Made by a program: the position numbers and the translations under genes. From Helicobacter sp. 11S02629-2 (lineage in GTDB: Bacteria; Campylobacterota; Campylobacteria; Campylobacterales; Helicobacteraceae), in assembly GCF_002272875.1 (NCBI RefSeq), contig NZ_MLAN01000011.1:1-53694 (forward strand): a stretch of 53,694 bases of DNA. The letters run 5' to 3'. Positions 17,535 to 27,008 of the stretch are shown in pieces. The notes under the pieces were generated by a model. That model ran no database searches and was not told the origin of the DNA. It worked only from the letters and a program-made list of their open reading frames with translations. The number at the start of each line of letters is the position of its first letter. The stretch's first letter is position 1.

Positions 17535-17986
17535 TCTTCTTCTTTGCTTGATATGTTATTTAGGGTTTTAAACTGGTTAAGATTTCTTTCAGCTATCCTT
17601 AAAAAGATATTGTAAAGCACAAGGGTTGGGATGGCTACTACTAGACCAAGGGCTGTGGCTTTTAGGGCTAAAGATAGACCTACCATGATAGTTTTTACAT
17701 CTATGTTGCCACTTCCACCCATGTCATAAAAAACAACCATGATACCTATAACTGTGCCTAGCAGCCCAACATATGGGGCGTTAGAGTAGACTATGTGGAG
17801 TACTGTTAGATTCTTAGTGACTTGGTTTTCTACCTCTGATATGTCTTTATAAGCCTTAAGTTTAAACTTGCTAAAAAAGATTATTCTCTCTATGCTAAAC
17901 CATATGACTAGTAAGCCCATGAAACCTAAAACACTAAAGACCATGGGGTCAAGATACTCTTTTAAGAACTCCATAAAACCACTCAT
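17531..17986 (-). CDS. exbB: Biopolymer transport protein ExbB
   Basis: MotA/TolQ/ExbB proton-channel subunit, 151 residues, with three membrane helices: about 13-33, then after a cytoplasmic stretch the pair [15 protein letters not shown] and [19 protein letters not shown] that line the channel. The ATG at 17986 has GGAGG 5 bases upstream; an in-frame GTG two codons earlier overlaps that site and is unlikely. First gene of exbB-exbD-tonB. Probably iron-repressed through the Fur-box-like sequence upstream. Confidence 0.95.
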   Translation of the reverse strand: MSGFMEFLKEYLDPMVFSVLGFMGLLVIWFSIERIIFFSKFKLKAYKDISEVENQVTKNLTVLHIVYSNAPYVGLLGTVIGIMVVFYDMGGSGNIDVKTIMVGLSLALKATALGLVVAIPTLVLYNIFLRIAERNLNQFKTLNNISSKEEE

Positions 17987-18118
17987 TTGCACCTCCTAGA
18001 CTATGCTAAAAACTAAGGTATGTAAAGAAATATTGTAAGACTAAAATTATCAATATTGTAAGCTTTTTAAAATTAAATAGTTATCAGTTTGTGCTAAATA
18101 TGATAAGTACTTTTAAAA

Positions 18119-18146
18119 ATTGTTATCATTGTTAATAATAATATAA
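18119..18146 (-). promoter_or_regulatory. Fur-box-like operator upstream of exbB
   Basis: Read on the minus strand, this stretch contains ATTATTAACAATGATAAC, close to the Helicobacter Fur consensus built from inverted TAATAAT/ATTATTA. It lies about 130 bases before exbB. TonB systems are classic Fur targets. Two further TACAATATT copies follow nearer the gene and may hold the -10 box. Motif similarity only. Confidence 0.5.
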
Positions 18147-18230
18147 AAAATGCTATTTTGCGTTAGATAGTCACTGTATAAAGTTAAAAAGGCTCTAGAA
18201 ATGGTCTTTTAAGAGTTGAAAAAGAAGGGG

Positions 18231-18250
18231 TGATCTTTATAAAAAGATCA
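18231..18250 (-). terminator. Hairpin after clpP
   Basis: TGATCTTT (18231-18238) and AAAGATCA (18243-18250) form a perfect 8-base stem with a 4-base loop, 11 bases after the clpP stop. On the minus strand CCCCTTCTTTTTC follows. It probably ends the tig-clpP transcript ahead of exbB. Confidence 0.6.
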
Positions 18251-18261
18251 CAAAAGTTAGT

Positions 18262-18849
18262 TTATTTTAAGCTTTTTGATATGACTTTGTCTATAAGACC
18301 ATACTTTGTAGCTTCTTCAGCGTCCATGAAAAAGTCTCTATCACAGTCTTGGATTATCTTTTTGATGCTTTGTCCTGTGTTTTTAGCAAGGATTTCATTT
18401 ATCAAAGTTTTCATCCTGCCAATTTCTTTAGCTTGGATTTCTATATCGCTTGCTTGACCTTTAGCCCCACCAAGAGGTTGATGTATCATAATACGTGAGG
18501 TTGGAAGGGAGTATCTTTTACCTTTTGCTCCACAGCTTAAAAGGAAAGCGCCCATAGAAGCAGCCTGCCCTATGCAGATAGTACAGATATCTGGCTTTAT
18601 ATAGTTCATAGTGTCATAGATACTAAAGCCACTAGTTACACTGCCACCGGGCGAGTTTATATATAAAAATATATCTTTAGTGGCATCTTCGCTTTCTAAA
18701 AATAATAACTGGGCTACTATACTACTTGCCATGTTATCTTCTATCTCACCACTTAGCATAACTACTCTATCTTTTAAAAGACGTGAGTAGATGTCATAGC
18801 TTCGCTCACCTCTGCCTGTTTTTTCTATGACGTAAGGTATGTAGTTCAT
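18262..18849 (-). CDS. clpP: ATP-dependent Clp protease proteolytic subunit ClpP
   Basis: Serine protease chamber that degrades proteins delivered by ClpX or ClpA. 195 residues, the usual length. The catalytic triad is complete: Ser98 in GQAASMGA, His123 in MIHQP, Asp172 in DRD. The N-terminus ([25 protein letters not shown]) is the conserved processed region. It starts 2 bases after the trigger factor stop, so the pair is an operon, as in many bacteria. A hairpin follows. Confidence 0.98.
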   Translation of the reverse strand: MNYIPYVIEKTGRGERSYDIYSRLLKDRVVMLSGEIEDNMASSIVAQLLFLESEDATKDIFLYINSPGGSVTSGFSIYDTMNYIKPDICTICIGQAASMGAFLLSCGAKGKRYSLPTSRIMIHQPLGGAKGQASDIEIQAKEIGRMKTLINEILAKNTGQSIKKIIQDCDRDFFMDAEEATKYGLIDKVISKSLK

Positions 18850-18851
18850 GT

Positions 18852-20144
18852 TTACTTCTTGCTAGTATCTAGCTTGGAATCTAAAAGATTAGTGATTATC
18901 CTATCTTCTATCATGGCCATTTTAACTGCTGGGAAAAGGTTGTTTTCTTTGTAGTAGTTTAGTACTTCTTGAGGGTTTTGCTGTGAAACTAAAGCTTCAT
19001 AATACACTGCTTGCATAACTTCATCATCTTTTACTACGACTTTTTTCTCTCTTGCTATCTTATCTATGATAAAAGTAACTTTCACACTTAAAGCAGCAGC
19101 TTCTCTAAAAGATTCAAACTTTTCTTTTACCTTTTCTTGATCACTACTTAGCTTATCTATATCTTCTTTGCTTAGGCTTCTTACTTCGTTATTAAAAAGT
19201 ACATTCATCTCTTGCTCTATGATGTTTTCTGGTAGGTCAAAAGTGAACTTTTCAGCCATGTTCTTTAGCACTTCTTGCTTTAAGTCATCATTATAAAGTT
19301 TTTGCTTAGCTTCTTTGAAAAGCTCTTCTTTAGTCTTTTCTTTTAGCAAGGCTAGATTAGCTTCTTCGCCTAAGATCTTTTTAGCTAGGGCGTCATCTAT
19401 AGCAACTTGTTCTCTTTCTTTTATGGCATTTAGTGTTACTTTAAAAGTTACAGGTTTGCCAGCTAGATGCTCTGCTGCATAGTCACTTGGAAAAGTGATA
19501 TCTACATCTTTAGTCTCACCTACTTTCATGCCTACTAGTGCTTCTTCAAAGCCCGGTATAAACTGCTTAGAATCTATTTCTAAAGCAAAGTTTTCAGCAC
19601 TACCGCCTTCAAACTCTTTGCCATCTATAAAACCTTTAAAGCTTATATCTGCTATTAGTCCATTTTCCAAAGTGTCTTTTTTAGATTCCACTAAGTTTGC
19701 TTGTGCTTTAGCAAGGTTTTGCAGTCTTTCTTCAACTGCTTCATCAGTTATAACTGGTGCTTCAAAGCTAGGCACACACTCTTCTAGGTTGGCTAGATCA
19801 AACTTAGGATAAAGTCCTATTTTCAAAGAAACATCTATGTTGCCATCTTTTTCTTCAAACTTAGTTATAGCTGGCTGCCCAAGTGCATCTTTTACTTCTA
19901 CTTTTAGCTCTTTTAAAGCATCATCATAAAACTTATTTAAAAGCTCTTGCTTAGCTTCAGATTCAAGCTTATCTTTATACTCTTTTTTCACCAAACTAAC
20001 TGGCACTTTGCCCGGTCTAAAACCGTGCATTTTTATAGTCTTTGCATATTTTGTAGCTAGAGAATTAATCTTTTCATCTAACGCAAGCTTTGGTATTTGT
20101 CCCTCTGCAGTTGCATTAGCTTCATTTACTCTATTTGTAGTCAT
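18852..20144 (-). CDS. tig: Trigger factor
   Basis: Ribosome-bound chaperone with peptidyl-prolyl isomerase activity, 430 residues. The ribosome-docking motif appears as [12 protein letters not shown] (about 40-51), followed by the FKBP-type domain (about 155-240, with [20 protein letters not shown] and [12 protein letters not shown]) and the helical C-terminal arms. ATG with AAGGGA upstream. Directly followed by clpP, linking folding and degradation of new proteins. Divergent from fliI with 82 bases between. Confidence 0.97.
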   Translation of the reverse strand: MTTNRVNEANATAEGQIPKLALDEKINSLATKYAKTIKMHGFRPGKVPVSLVKKEYKDKLESEAKQELLNKFYDDALKELKVEVKDALGQPAITKFEEKDGNIDVSLKIGLYPKFDLANLEECVPSFEAPVITDEAVEERLQNLAKAQANLVESKKDTLENGLIADISFKGFIDGKEFEGGSAENFALEIDSKQFIPGFEEALVGMKVGETKDVDITFPSDYAAEHLAGKPVTFKVTLNAIKEREQVAIDDALAKKILGEEANLALLKEKTKEELFKEAKQKLYNDDLKQEVLKNMAEKFTFDLPENIIEQEMNVLFNNEVRSLSKEDIDKLSSDQEKVKEKFESFREAAALSVKVTFIIDKIAREKKVVVKDDEVMQAVYYEALVSQQNPQEVLNYYKENNLFPAVKMAMIEDRIITNLLDSKLDTSKK

Positions 20145-20226
20145 TAGCGTTCCCTTAAGAAGTTGTTAAGTAATCTTGCATTATAACCAAAAAAACATAT
20201 CCTAAAAGTTAAGTTAAGAGCACATA

Positions 20227-21540
20227 ATGTCATTACACAATCTTAAAATGAAGCTTTCCCAAAATATCAATCTTTCTCCACAATATGGAATCATAGAAGC
20301 GGTTGAAACAAACATCATAAAAGCTAGTGGCTTAAGCCCATCAGTAGGGGATGTAGTAAAGCTTTTAAAAAGCGATGGAAGCAGTAGTGAAGGTATAGTT
20401 ATATCAACTCAGAGAGAGACTTTTATCATCTCGCCTTTTGGTTTTACTGAGGGCTTTAAAAGTGGTGATAAGATAATGATACATAAAGAAGGGCTTAACA
20501 TGCCAGTAGGAGATGGCCTCTTAGGACGCGTTATAAACCCACTAGGAAAGCCTCTTGATAACTTAGGGGATATTAAGATAGACGCCCATGTGCCAATCAT
20601 TAGTCAGCCTATTTCTGCTTTAAAAAGAGGCCTTATAGATGAAGTCTTTAGCGTTGGAGTTAGAAGTATAGATGCCTTGCTTACTTGTGGAAAAGGGCAA
20701 AAGATGGGGATCTTTGCTGGAAGTGGAGTAGGGAAGTCAACTCTAATGGGCATGATAGTTAAAGGAAGCAAGGCGCCTATAAAAGTTATAGCTTTAATTG
20801 GCGAAAGAGGGCGCGAGGTACCAGAGTTCATAGAAAAAAACTTAAATGGGAATCTTGAAAATACCGTGCTTATAGTAGCAACTAGTGATGATAGTCCTTT
20901 GATGAGAAAGTATGGTGCTTTTTCTGCTATGGCAGTGGCTGAGTTTTTTAAGTCGCAAAATAAAGACGTACTATTTATCATGGACTCAGTTACTCGCTTT
21001 GCCATGGCACAGCGAGAGATTGGCCTTGCACTTGGCGAGCCTCCAACTTCTAAAGGCTATCCGCCAAGTACTTTAAGCCTTTTGCCTCAGCTTATGGAAA
21101 GGGCTGGTAAGGAAGAAGGTAAGGGGAGTATTACTGCATTTTTTACAGTGCTAGTTGAAGGAGATGACTTAAATGACCCTATAGCTGACCAAAGTAGAAG
21201 CATACTAGATGGTCACATCATGCTAGATAGGAATCTAACTGACTTTGGAATCTACCCGCCAATTAACATCTTAAGTAGTGCTTCAAGACTTATGAATGAC
21301 ATAATAACTCCAGAGCACAAAAAAGCTGCCATTAAGTTTAGAAAGATGCAAGCTTTGTTAAAAGAAAATGAAGTCTTAATACGCATAGGAAGCTATCAAA
21401 AGGGCAATGATAAAGACCTAGATGAAGCCATAGATAAAAAGCAGGATATAGAAGACTTTTTAAAGCAAGATGAAAACGAGAAGTCTGAGTATGAAGAGTG
21501 CGTAAAAACACTAATAGAACTTTGCTTTTCAAACACGTAG
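20227..21540 (+). CDS. fliI: Flagellar export ATPase FliI
   Basis: ATPase of the flagellar type III export apparatus, 437 residues. It has the N-terminal beta-barrel (1-95), Walker A FAGSGVGKST (about 165), Walker B VLFIMDSVTR (about 245), and the F1-beta-like core with REIGLALGEPPTSKGYPPS and LVEGDDLNDPIADQSRSILDGH. The C-terminal domain is helical. The gene stands alone, divergent from tig and convergent with ribA. No other flagellar gene is nearby, which fits the scattered flagellar genes of Helicobacter. I see no clear sigma-28 or sigma-54 promoter. Confidence 0.97.
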   Translation: MSLHNLKMKLSQNINLSPQYGIIEAVETNIIKASGLSPSVGDVVKLLKSDGSSSEGIVISTQRETFIISPFGFTEGFKSGDKIMIHKEGLNMPVGDGLLGRVINPLGKPLDNLGDIKIDAHVPIISQPISALKRGLIDEVFSVGVRSIDALLTCGKGQKMGIFAGSGVGKSTLMGMIVKGSKAPIKVIALIGERGREVPEFIEKNLNGNLENTVLIVATSDDSPLMRKYGAFSAMAVAEFFKSQNKDVLFIMDSVTRFAMAQREIGLALGEPPTSKGYPPSTLSLLPQLMERAGKEEGKGSITAFFTVLVEGDDLNDPIADQSRSILDGHIMLDRNLTDFGIYPPINILSSASRLMNDIITPEHKKAAIKFRKMQALLKENEVLIRIGSYQKGNDKDLDEAIDKKQDIEDFLKQDENEKSEYEECVKTLIELCFSNT

Positions 21541-21680
21541 TTAAACCTATCTAAATGGGCTATAAAGCCTCTTGTCTTGTTTTGCAAGTTAAATGAGTGT
21601 GATAGAAGCATCAACAGGGGTAATGCAAGACTGCTACATGGATGTAGATATCTTCTAGTACTAGATTACAAGATTCTTAT

Positions 21681-21714
21681 TATCACTAACTTCAAAGACT
21701 TGCAATTAGTGATA
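21681..21714. terminator. Hairpin between fliI and ribA
   Basis: TATCACTAA (21681-21689) pairs perfectly with TTAGTGATA (21706-21714), loop 16 bases, in the gap between the convergent fliI and ribA genes. A single AGATTCTT word precedes it. Likely a bidirectional terminator; no T-run. Confidence 0.5.
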
Positions 21715-21725
21715 GCTTGCTAGGT

Positions 21726-22301
21726 TTAAAGCATATGGCCTAGTTTTTTCTTCTTATCTTGGAGATACTTTTCATTATACTCATTAGGCTTAATGATGAT
21801 GCTTTCTCTTTGTACTTTTGCGTATTTACCCATCTCATCTACCTTCCTTGGGTTATTAGTTAAAAGCTTTATCTCTTCAATATTAAAATGCTTAAATATC
21901 TCTCCAACTATGCTGTACTCTCTAGCGTCTTTTGCAAAGCCTAAGGCCTCATTAGCCTCAACTGTGTCATAGCCCTTATCTTGCAAACAGTAAGCATTAA
22001 TCTTATTGAAAAGACCTATACCTCTTCCTTCTTGCCTTAGATATATAAGCATACCCCCAGCTTCTTTAATCTGTTCCATAGCCAAAGCAAGCTCAGGGCC
22101 ACAGTCACACTTCATAGAGCCAAAAACATCGCCAGTTAAGCACTCAGAGTGCACTCTAACTAGAGGTACTTTAGGGAGTGGGTCAGTAAAGACTACAAGG
22201 TGTTCTAATATCTTATCATCAAGGTACTCTTTAAAAGCTACAGTAGTAAATAGGCCAAAACGAGTAGGTAGCCTAGCAGCATTTGAAACTTCAAACTTCA
22301 T
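21726..22301 (-). CDS. ribA: GTP cyclohydrolase II
   Basis: First committed step of riboflavin synthesis: opens GTP with release of formate and pyrophosphate. 191 residues. The zinc site is visible as Cys-x10-Cys-x-Cys (ECLTGDVFGSMKCDCG), with RQEGRGIGLFNKI as the catalytic arginine region and LLTNNP near the C-terminus. ATG at 22301 follows GGAGG by 8 bases; the in-frame ATG at 22316 lies upstream of that site and would have none. A stand-alone RibA, not fused to RibB. Convergent with fliI. Confidence 0.95.
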   Translation of the reverse strand: MKFEVSNAARLPTRFGLFTTVAFKEYLDDKILEHLVVFTDPLPKVPLVRVHSECLTGDVFGSMKCDCGPELALAMEQIKEAGGMLIYLRQEGRGIGLFNKINAYCLQDKGYDTVEANEALGFAKDAREYSIVGEIFKHFNIEEIKLLTNNPRKVDEMGKYAKVQRESIIIKPNEYNEKYLQDKKKKLGHML

Positions 22302-22459
22302 TTTCACAACCTCCATAAGGGTAATTCAGCCAGTAAGTTTAGCTAAAGTAGATAACAAATACTAAGATAATAATCAAATTGATTTTCAAAACTATCTATA
22401 TAATGCAAAAGCTTATATAGCTTTCTTAAAATAAAAGTAGTTTGTAGGGCTAAGCAAGA

Positions 22460-23488
22460 CTACTCAAAACGATTTCTTCTTCCATTTTTCCTTTTGGCTT
22501 CTTGGATGGCTGTATTAAGCTTATTAAGTATGAAGTGATTACGCGTGTTAAAGTATAAGAGGAGTTCAGACATTTGTTCATTACTTAGGGCTTCAAGGGC
22601 ATTTCTAACATTTTCATTAAAAACTTCTTCGCTTAAGTTTGCTGTATCTTCAAAGACTTCAATGTACTTTTTATAGCTTTTTCTTTGTTTTTCTGTAAGC
22701 CTGTTTTGTTCAACTATGGTGTTTTTAATATCAACTAGCTGTTTTATGTTCATATCAAAAAGCTGGGCTTTGCTATAAATCTTACTTATTTGTAAGATTT
22801 TATTTATAACGTCTTTTTTCTCTTTGGTGTTATCGTAGTAGGGTTTATACTCATCTTCCATATCTGCTGGGAGGTAGTGCTGCATGATGTCAAGCTTTAT
22901 AGTAGTTAGGTCTTTTACATACTCCAAAGTTTTAGCAGAAGAAAGCTTGCGGCAAGCAGATTCTAGTGCCATGACGTCTTCTCTTATGCCTTCATAGTGG
23001 TGTATTAATGTTTCTTCTTCTTCTTTTGGCAAGTCTTTTAACTCCAAAGCTATGGAATCTAAAAGCTCATCTTGAAGCATGGCGTGCATGATGTTTATTA
23101 TCCTAAGAAGTTGCTTGCTTGAGATTGGCAAGTTTACTTCATGTATAAAAGAGGCTAGATCACTTGGTGAGTAAAACTTAAGGTGCTTATGTATAACATC
23201 ATATAAATCAGATACAGTTTTTACGCTTGCAAGGTCGTTTTGTAAGATTTTATGCTCTAAGAATATATTTGAAGTTTGCAAGATGTCATCATCTTTTATT
23301 AAGTCAAAGTAGTAGCTGAGGTTTTCTTTAACTAAGTCTTCATAGTCTTTAACTAAGTCTTCGCTATCAGTTTTAGAGTAATCGCCCCCATGGGCTTTAA
23401 TATACTCTCTCATAGTGAAGTCATCTGGGATGGCTGGCTTTATAAGGCTTTTTTCATCTTCTATAGAGTTGTTATTAGCTTCTGCCAT
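22460..23488 (-). CDS. Conserved Helicobacter protein of unknown function (HP1233-like)
   Basis: A 342-residue soluble protein with no signal peptide or membrane segment. It is strongly charged and predicted to be nearly all helical, with repeated Leu-rich amphipathic stretches (LLRIINIMHAMLQDELLDSI, KILQISKIYSKAQLFDM) and a basic C-terminus (KRKNGRRNRF). No catalytic motif is visible. Its place right after folP, at the end of rppH-lysC-hobA-holB-folP, matches the unknown gene HP1233 of H. pylori by order; I infer orthology from position, not from alignment. The start is one base after the folP stop. A structural or adaptor role is possible but unproven. Confidence 0.75.
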   Translation of the reverse strand: MAEANNNSIEDEKSLIKPAIPDDFTMREYIKAHGGDYSKTDSEDLVKDYEDLVKENLSYYFDLIKDDDILQTSNIFLEHKILQNDLASVKTVSDLYDVIHKHLKFYSPSDLASFIHEVNLPISSKQLLRIINIMHAMLQDELLDSIALELKDLPKEEEETLIHHYEGIREDVMALESACRKLSSAKTLEYVKDLTTIKLDIMQHYLPADMEDEYKPYYDNTKEKKDVINKILQISKIYSKAQLFDMNIKQLVDIKNTIVEQNRLTEKQRKSYKKYIEVFEDTANLSEEVFNENVRNALEALSNEQMSELLLYFNTRNHFILNKLNTAIQEAKRKNGRRNRFE

Positions 23489-24610
23489 TTAGAGTTCCTT
23501 AAAAGCCTTATATAGCTTTAACATCTCGATGTGGGCTTTTAAGTCATGCACCCTTAAGATATTAGCCCCATTTTGCAAGGCATAAAAGTGAGTTAGTGCT
23601 GAAGCTAGACCTCTATCTTCTAGCTTACTTTCAGTTATCTCTCCTAGGAAGCGCTTAAAACTAGCCCCTATTAAAAGCTCTTTGCCAAAGTGCTTAAAGT
23701 GTCTAAGGTTTTTTAAAAGCTCTAGATTTTCTTCAGTGTCTTTTGCAAAGCCTATACCTACATCTAAGATGATGTTTTTACATCTATGTCTTTCTAAAAG
23801 CTCTAGCTTAGTTGCAAAAAATAAGTCTAGTTCTAAGAAAAGATTCTCATAGTTTGTAAGTGAGGTCATAGTCTCTGGAGTACCACGAGTGTGCATTAAG
23901 ATATAGTCACAGTCTTTTACAAGTGGTAGCATGTCATCTCTTACTAGCCCACTTACGTCATTAACCATCTCAAAGCCATGTTTTAATGCCTCTTTTGCAG
24001 TGGCTGCGTTATAGGTATCTATACTAAAAGTTACAGCTTCGTTTTTTAAAGCCTTGATCGCTTTAAAGATATCTTTTAAGCGTGCACACTCAGTCTCAGC
24101 ATCTATAATCTTGGCATTAGGCCTGCTTGATGCAGCACCTATATCTATGATATCAGCACCTAGTTCTATGTCTTTATGTATGGCCTCTATAGCACTTTTA
24201 GAATCACAGTGGCTTACATAAAAGCTATCAGAAGTGATATTTACTATGCTCATTAGCCTTATGCCTTCGCTTTTATAAGACTTTAAGAACTCTTTTAAGG
24301 TATCAGCTACTCTTTTAAGTCCAAAAGGCTGGCGATTAAGTGCTTTTATAAGTAGTTTTAGCTGCTTTGGTGTGCCAAGAAGCAAGCAGTCATAGTGAGT
24401 TTTGGCACTAGTTATGGCATCTTTTGGGGTGGCAAGCTCAGCGCCAAGGCTTAAGGCGTTTTGCTTTATGATGTGCATGGCTGGAGTTTTTAGCTTTTCT
24501 ATCTTAAAGCCTAAAATCTCAGTCTTATCATCCATTATATGAAGTCCACTTAAATCAGGCCCAAGCTCTACTAGCTCGCGATGTAAGTTTTCTACCATTT
24601 TTATATACAT
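23489..24610 (-). CDS. folP: Dihydropteroate synthase with N-terminal extension
   Basis: Joins p-aminobenzoate to dihydropterin pyrophosphate in folate synthesis; the target of sulphonamides. 373 residues, about 100 more than E. coli FolP; the extra part is N-terminal, as in other Campylobacterota. Core motifs: MSIVNITSDSF (usual MGILNVTPDSF), DIIDIGAASSRP, ISIDTYNAATAKEAL-like FSIDTYNAATA, VNDVSGL, ILDVGIGFAKD and IGASFKRFLGE. The ATG has GGAGG 5 bases upstream. Works with the pabA and pabBC products encoded further right. Confidence 0.95.
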   Translation of the reverse strand: MYIKMVENLHRELVELGPDLSGLHIMDDKTEILGFKIEKLKTPAMHIIKQNALSLGAELATPKDAITSAKTHYDCLLLGTPKQLKLLIKALNRQPFGLKRVADTLKEFLKSYKSEGIRLMSIVNITSDSFYVSHCDSKSAIEAIHKDIELGADIIDIGAASSRPNAKIIDAETECARLKDIFKAIKALKNEAVTFSIDTYNAATAKEALKHGFEMVNDVSGLVRDDMLPLVKDCDYILMHTRGTPETMTSLTNYENLFLELDLFFATKLELLERHRCKNIILDVGIGFAKDTEENLELLKNLRHFKHFGKELLIGASFKRFLGEITESKLEDRGLASALTHFYALQNGANILRVHDLKAHIEMLKLYKAFKEL

Positions 24611-24631
24611 AAATCCTCCATAATTACTAGC

Positions 24632-25243
24632 TTAATATCTACATAGATTTAAAAGCAGTGCCACAAAGGCAAGGTGTGGGGCAAGTTTTGAGTTTAATGC
24701 GTGACTTGCATTTCTAAAAAGCTCTAGCTCTAAGCTATCAAGCTTTTTTTGTGCAGAGATAGTAAAAAGCAAGTCAGTTAACATCTCCTTGCTATTTTGC
24801 TGGCTTTGTGGGTTAGATTCTATCTCTTTTATTAGAGTATATATTTTTTTTATATTGATGGTTTTTACATCTATGGGCAATGTGTTTAACTCTCTTTTTT
24901 GCCTTAGGTCAACTATCTGCATCCTTGAGCAAACCGTGCTTAAAAGTGCACTTCTTGAGTTAGTAAAGATTAAAAAGATGATATTAGCTGGGGGCTCTTC
25001 TAGAATCTTAAGCAAGGCGTTTTGTGCAAAGATATTAAAACTATAAGCAAAGATGGCAATGTATTTAGTATGGCTAGCTGCTATATAAGCCTCTTCTATG
25101 ATGTTATGTGCATCATCTATTTTTAACTCTTCTACTTCATAGATGCTTAAAAATTCAGATTCTATACTCTCACTAAGTAGAAGTTTTTGCTCTTCTAAGT
25201 CTTGGGCTAGGATGATGGTTGAAAAGTTATATGGCTTAATCAT
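24632..25243 (-). CDS. holB: DNA polymerase III delta-prime-like subunit
   Basis: Clamp-loader component, 203 residues, short compared with E. coli HolB (334). Recognisable clamp-loader strip: ISEEAYIAASHTKYIAIFAYSF-type region, then NALLKILEEPP, the sensor region IIFLIFTNSRSALLSTVCSRMQI (SRC-like motif reads CSR). The Walker A is absent, as expected for delta-prime. An upstream in-frame start at 25297 would overlap hobA by 62 bases; the ATG at 25243 overlaps by 8 and starts MIKPYNFSTIILAQ, a better fit. H. pylori has the same order (HP1231). Confidence 0.85.
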   Translation of the reverse strand: MIKPYNFSTIILAQDLEEQKLLLSESIESEFLSIYEVEELKIDDAHNIIEEAYIAASHTKYIAIFAYSFNIFAQNALLKILEEPPANIIFLIFTNSRSALLSTVCSRMQIVDLRQKRELNTLPIDVKTINIKKIYTLIKEIESNPQSQQNSKEMLTDLLFTISAQKKLDSLELELFRNASHALNSKLAPHLAFVALLLNLCRY

Positions 25244-25802
25244 TGAAGTTAAAGTTAGAAAAGATAGCACCAAAAAGTGCTTTGTGAAATAAATCAAACA
25301 TCTGCAAAAGCTTAAAGTCTAAAAACTCATCTTTAGAATCAAGCGTAAAAGCAAACTCGTACTTTTCATCTAGTATCCAAAAGAGGCCATTTTCTTTATT
25401 TAACGCAAAGTTTGCATTGGGATTTTTAGCATTACCTATATACCAAAAAGCATATTTTGTATAGCTCATATCTAGCAAGTCATAGACATCATCATTATCT
25501 TTTCTACCTTTAGAATCCCTAGTGCTAATTAGCTTAGTAATAGAGCTATCAAGCCCATAGATTGGTATAAAAGGTCTATCGTTATAAGCAGTATTAATCC
25601 TATCTAATATGTATTCATAAAACCACTTCAAGCTATCATCAGTACAAAGCAGCAAGGTTCCACCACTCATGATATGCTTTATAGTCCTTTGCAAACCTTG
25701 AGTGAAGCCTATCCTTTCCATCTCCAGCCAGCCAGACTGCGTGCCTATGGCTTGTACTTGATTCCTAATAGCACTTAGAATCCAGTCATTAATGCTATCC
25801 AT
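25236..25802 (-). CDS. hobA: DnaA-binding initiation factor HobA
   Basis: Campylobacterota-specific partner of DnaA (functional analogue of E. coli DiaA), which tetramerises and helps load DnaA at oriC. 188 residues starting MDSINDWILSAIRNQVQ. The SIS-like fold has the recognisable stretches SGGTLLLCTDDSLKWFYEYIL, RPFIPIYGLD and NGLFWILDEKYEFAFTLD. It starts 6 bases after the lysC stop and overlaps holB. Same neighbours as HP1230 of H. pylori. Strong evidence for the phylum. Confidence 0.93.
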   Translation of the reverse strand: MDSINDWILSAIRNQVQAIGTQSGWLEMERIGFTQGLQRTIKHIMSGGTLLLCTDDSLKWFYEYILDRINTAYNDRPFIPIYGLDSSITKLISTRDSKGRKDNDDVYDLLDMSYTKYAFWYIGNAKNPNANFALNKENGLFWILDEKYEFAFTLDSKDEFLDFKLLQMFDLFHKALFGAIFSNFNFND

Positions 25803-25808
25803 GTATAA

Positions 25809-27008
25809 CTACTTATCTAGCTCATATATGCTGTGTAAGATTCTAACGCTTAGTTCAGCGTACTTGATATCTACAAGTACTGAGACTTTTATCTCACTAG
25901 TGCTTATCATCATGATGTTTATGTTTTCATCTGCTAGGGCTTTAAAAGCCTTTGCGGCTACTCCTGAGTGACTTTTCATACCAACACCTACTATAGATAC
26001 TATGGCTACTTCTGTGTCAAACTCTAAAGTTGCATCTTTGTAAGTAGCAAGGCAAAGTTTAGCTTTTTCTAACTCATCTTTTGGGACAGTAAAGTCAAGG
26101 TTGGTTTTACCATCTCTTCCTACAGTTTGAACTATCATATCTACATTTATGTTTGCATTTGCTAGGGTGTTAAAAAGATGACTTGCTATGCCCGGTGTGT
26201 CACTCACTCCATATAAACTAACCCTTGCTTGGTTTTTGTTTAGTGCTATACCACTTACTATTGGCTTTTCCATAATGTTATCTTCTCCTGTTATTAGTGT
26301 GCCTACATCTTCACTAAAGCTTGATTTAGCATAAAGTTTTACATTCCATTTTTTAGCTAGTTCAACTGAGCGGTTTAGCAAGACTTTTGCGCCCATACTA
26401 GCAAGCTCAAGCATTTCATCATAGCTAATCTTTTCTATCTTTTTAGCTTTAGATTCTATCCTAGGGTCAGTTGTATAAACCCCATCTACATCAGAGTAGA
26501 TCTCACAAGTATCAGCCCCAAGTGCCCCGGCAATCGCCACTGCACTTAGATCACTTCCACCACGTCCTAAAGTGGTTACTTCACCATTTTCATCCACCCC
26601 TTGGAATCCTGCAGCTACTACTATATAGCCCTCGCTTAAAAGCTTTCTCATATAGGTTGTATCTATGTATTTTATACGTGCTTTTGTGTGTACGCTATCT
26701 GTTTTTATGCCAGCTTTTCTACCACTTAGGCTTTTTGCTTTTAAGCCCATGTTGTTTAAAGCTATGCTTAAAAGGGCAGCAGTTATCCTCTCACCACTAC
26801 TTAGTGCCATGTCCATCTCCCTTTCATTAGGAAGAGGTGTAAAGTGGTGGCCATAGCCTAAGATCTCATCTGTAACCCCACTCATAGCAGAGACTACTAC
26901 TACCAAAGAGTTGCCTTTTTGTGCACACTTTGCAACTTTATTTGCGACGTTTTGGATTCTGTCGCAGTTCATAACGCTAGTGCCGCCGTATTTTTGAACG
27001 ATAAGCAT
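25809..27008 (-). CDS. lysC: Aspartate kinase
   Basis: Phosphorylates aspartate, the first step to lysine/diaminopimelate, threonine and methionine. 399 residues. N-terminal kinase domain with VQKYGGTSV, VVVVSAMSGVTDE, TTLGRGGSDLSAVAIA and YSDVDGVYTTDPR, then two ACT domains (about 265-399; SLYGVSDTPGIASHLF and IVGVGMKSHSGVAAKAF) for feedback control by lysine/threonine. The start codon shares one base with the rppH stop (TAATG). Monofunctional, like the ACT-regulated enzymes of Gram-positive and epsilon bacteria. Confidence 0.97.
   Translation of the reverse strand: MLIVQKYGGTSVMNCDRIQNVANKVAKCAQKGNSLVVVVSAMSGVTDEILGYGHHFTPLPNEREMDMALSSGERITAALLSIALNNMGLKAKSLSGRKAGIKTDSVHTKARIKYIDTTYMRKLLSEGYIVVAAGFQGVDENGEVTTLGRGGSDLSAVAIAGALGADTCEIYSDVDGVYTTDPRIESKAKKIEKISYDEMLELASMGAKVLLNRSVELAKKWNVKLYAKSSFSEDVGTLITGEDNIMEKPIVSGIALNKNQARVSLYGVSDTPGIASHLFNTLANANINVDMIVQTVGRDGKTNLDFTVPKDELEKAKLCLATYKDATLEFDTEVAIVSIVGVGMKSHSGVAAKAFKALADENINIMMISTSEIKVSVLVDIKYAELSVRILHSIYELDK

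Noticed and set aside
26471-26830. His/Leu-rich frame on the plus strand
   Set aside because: Antisense to lysC; composition reflects the complement of a conserved coding region.
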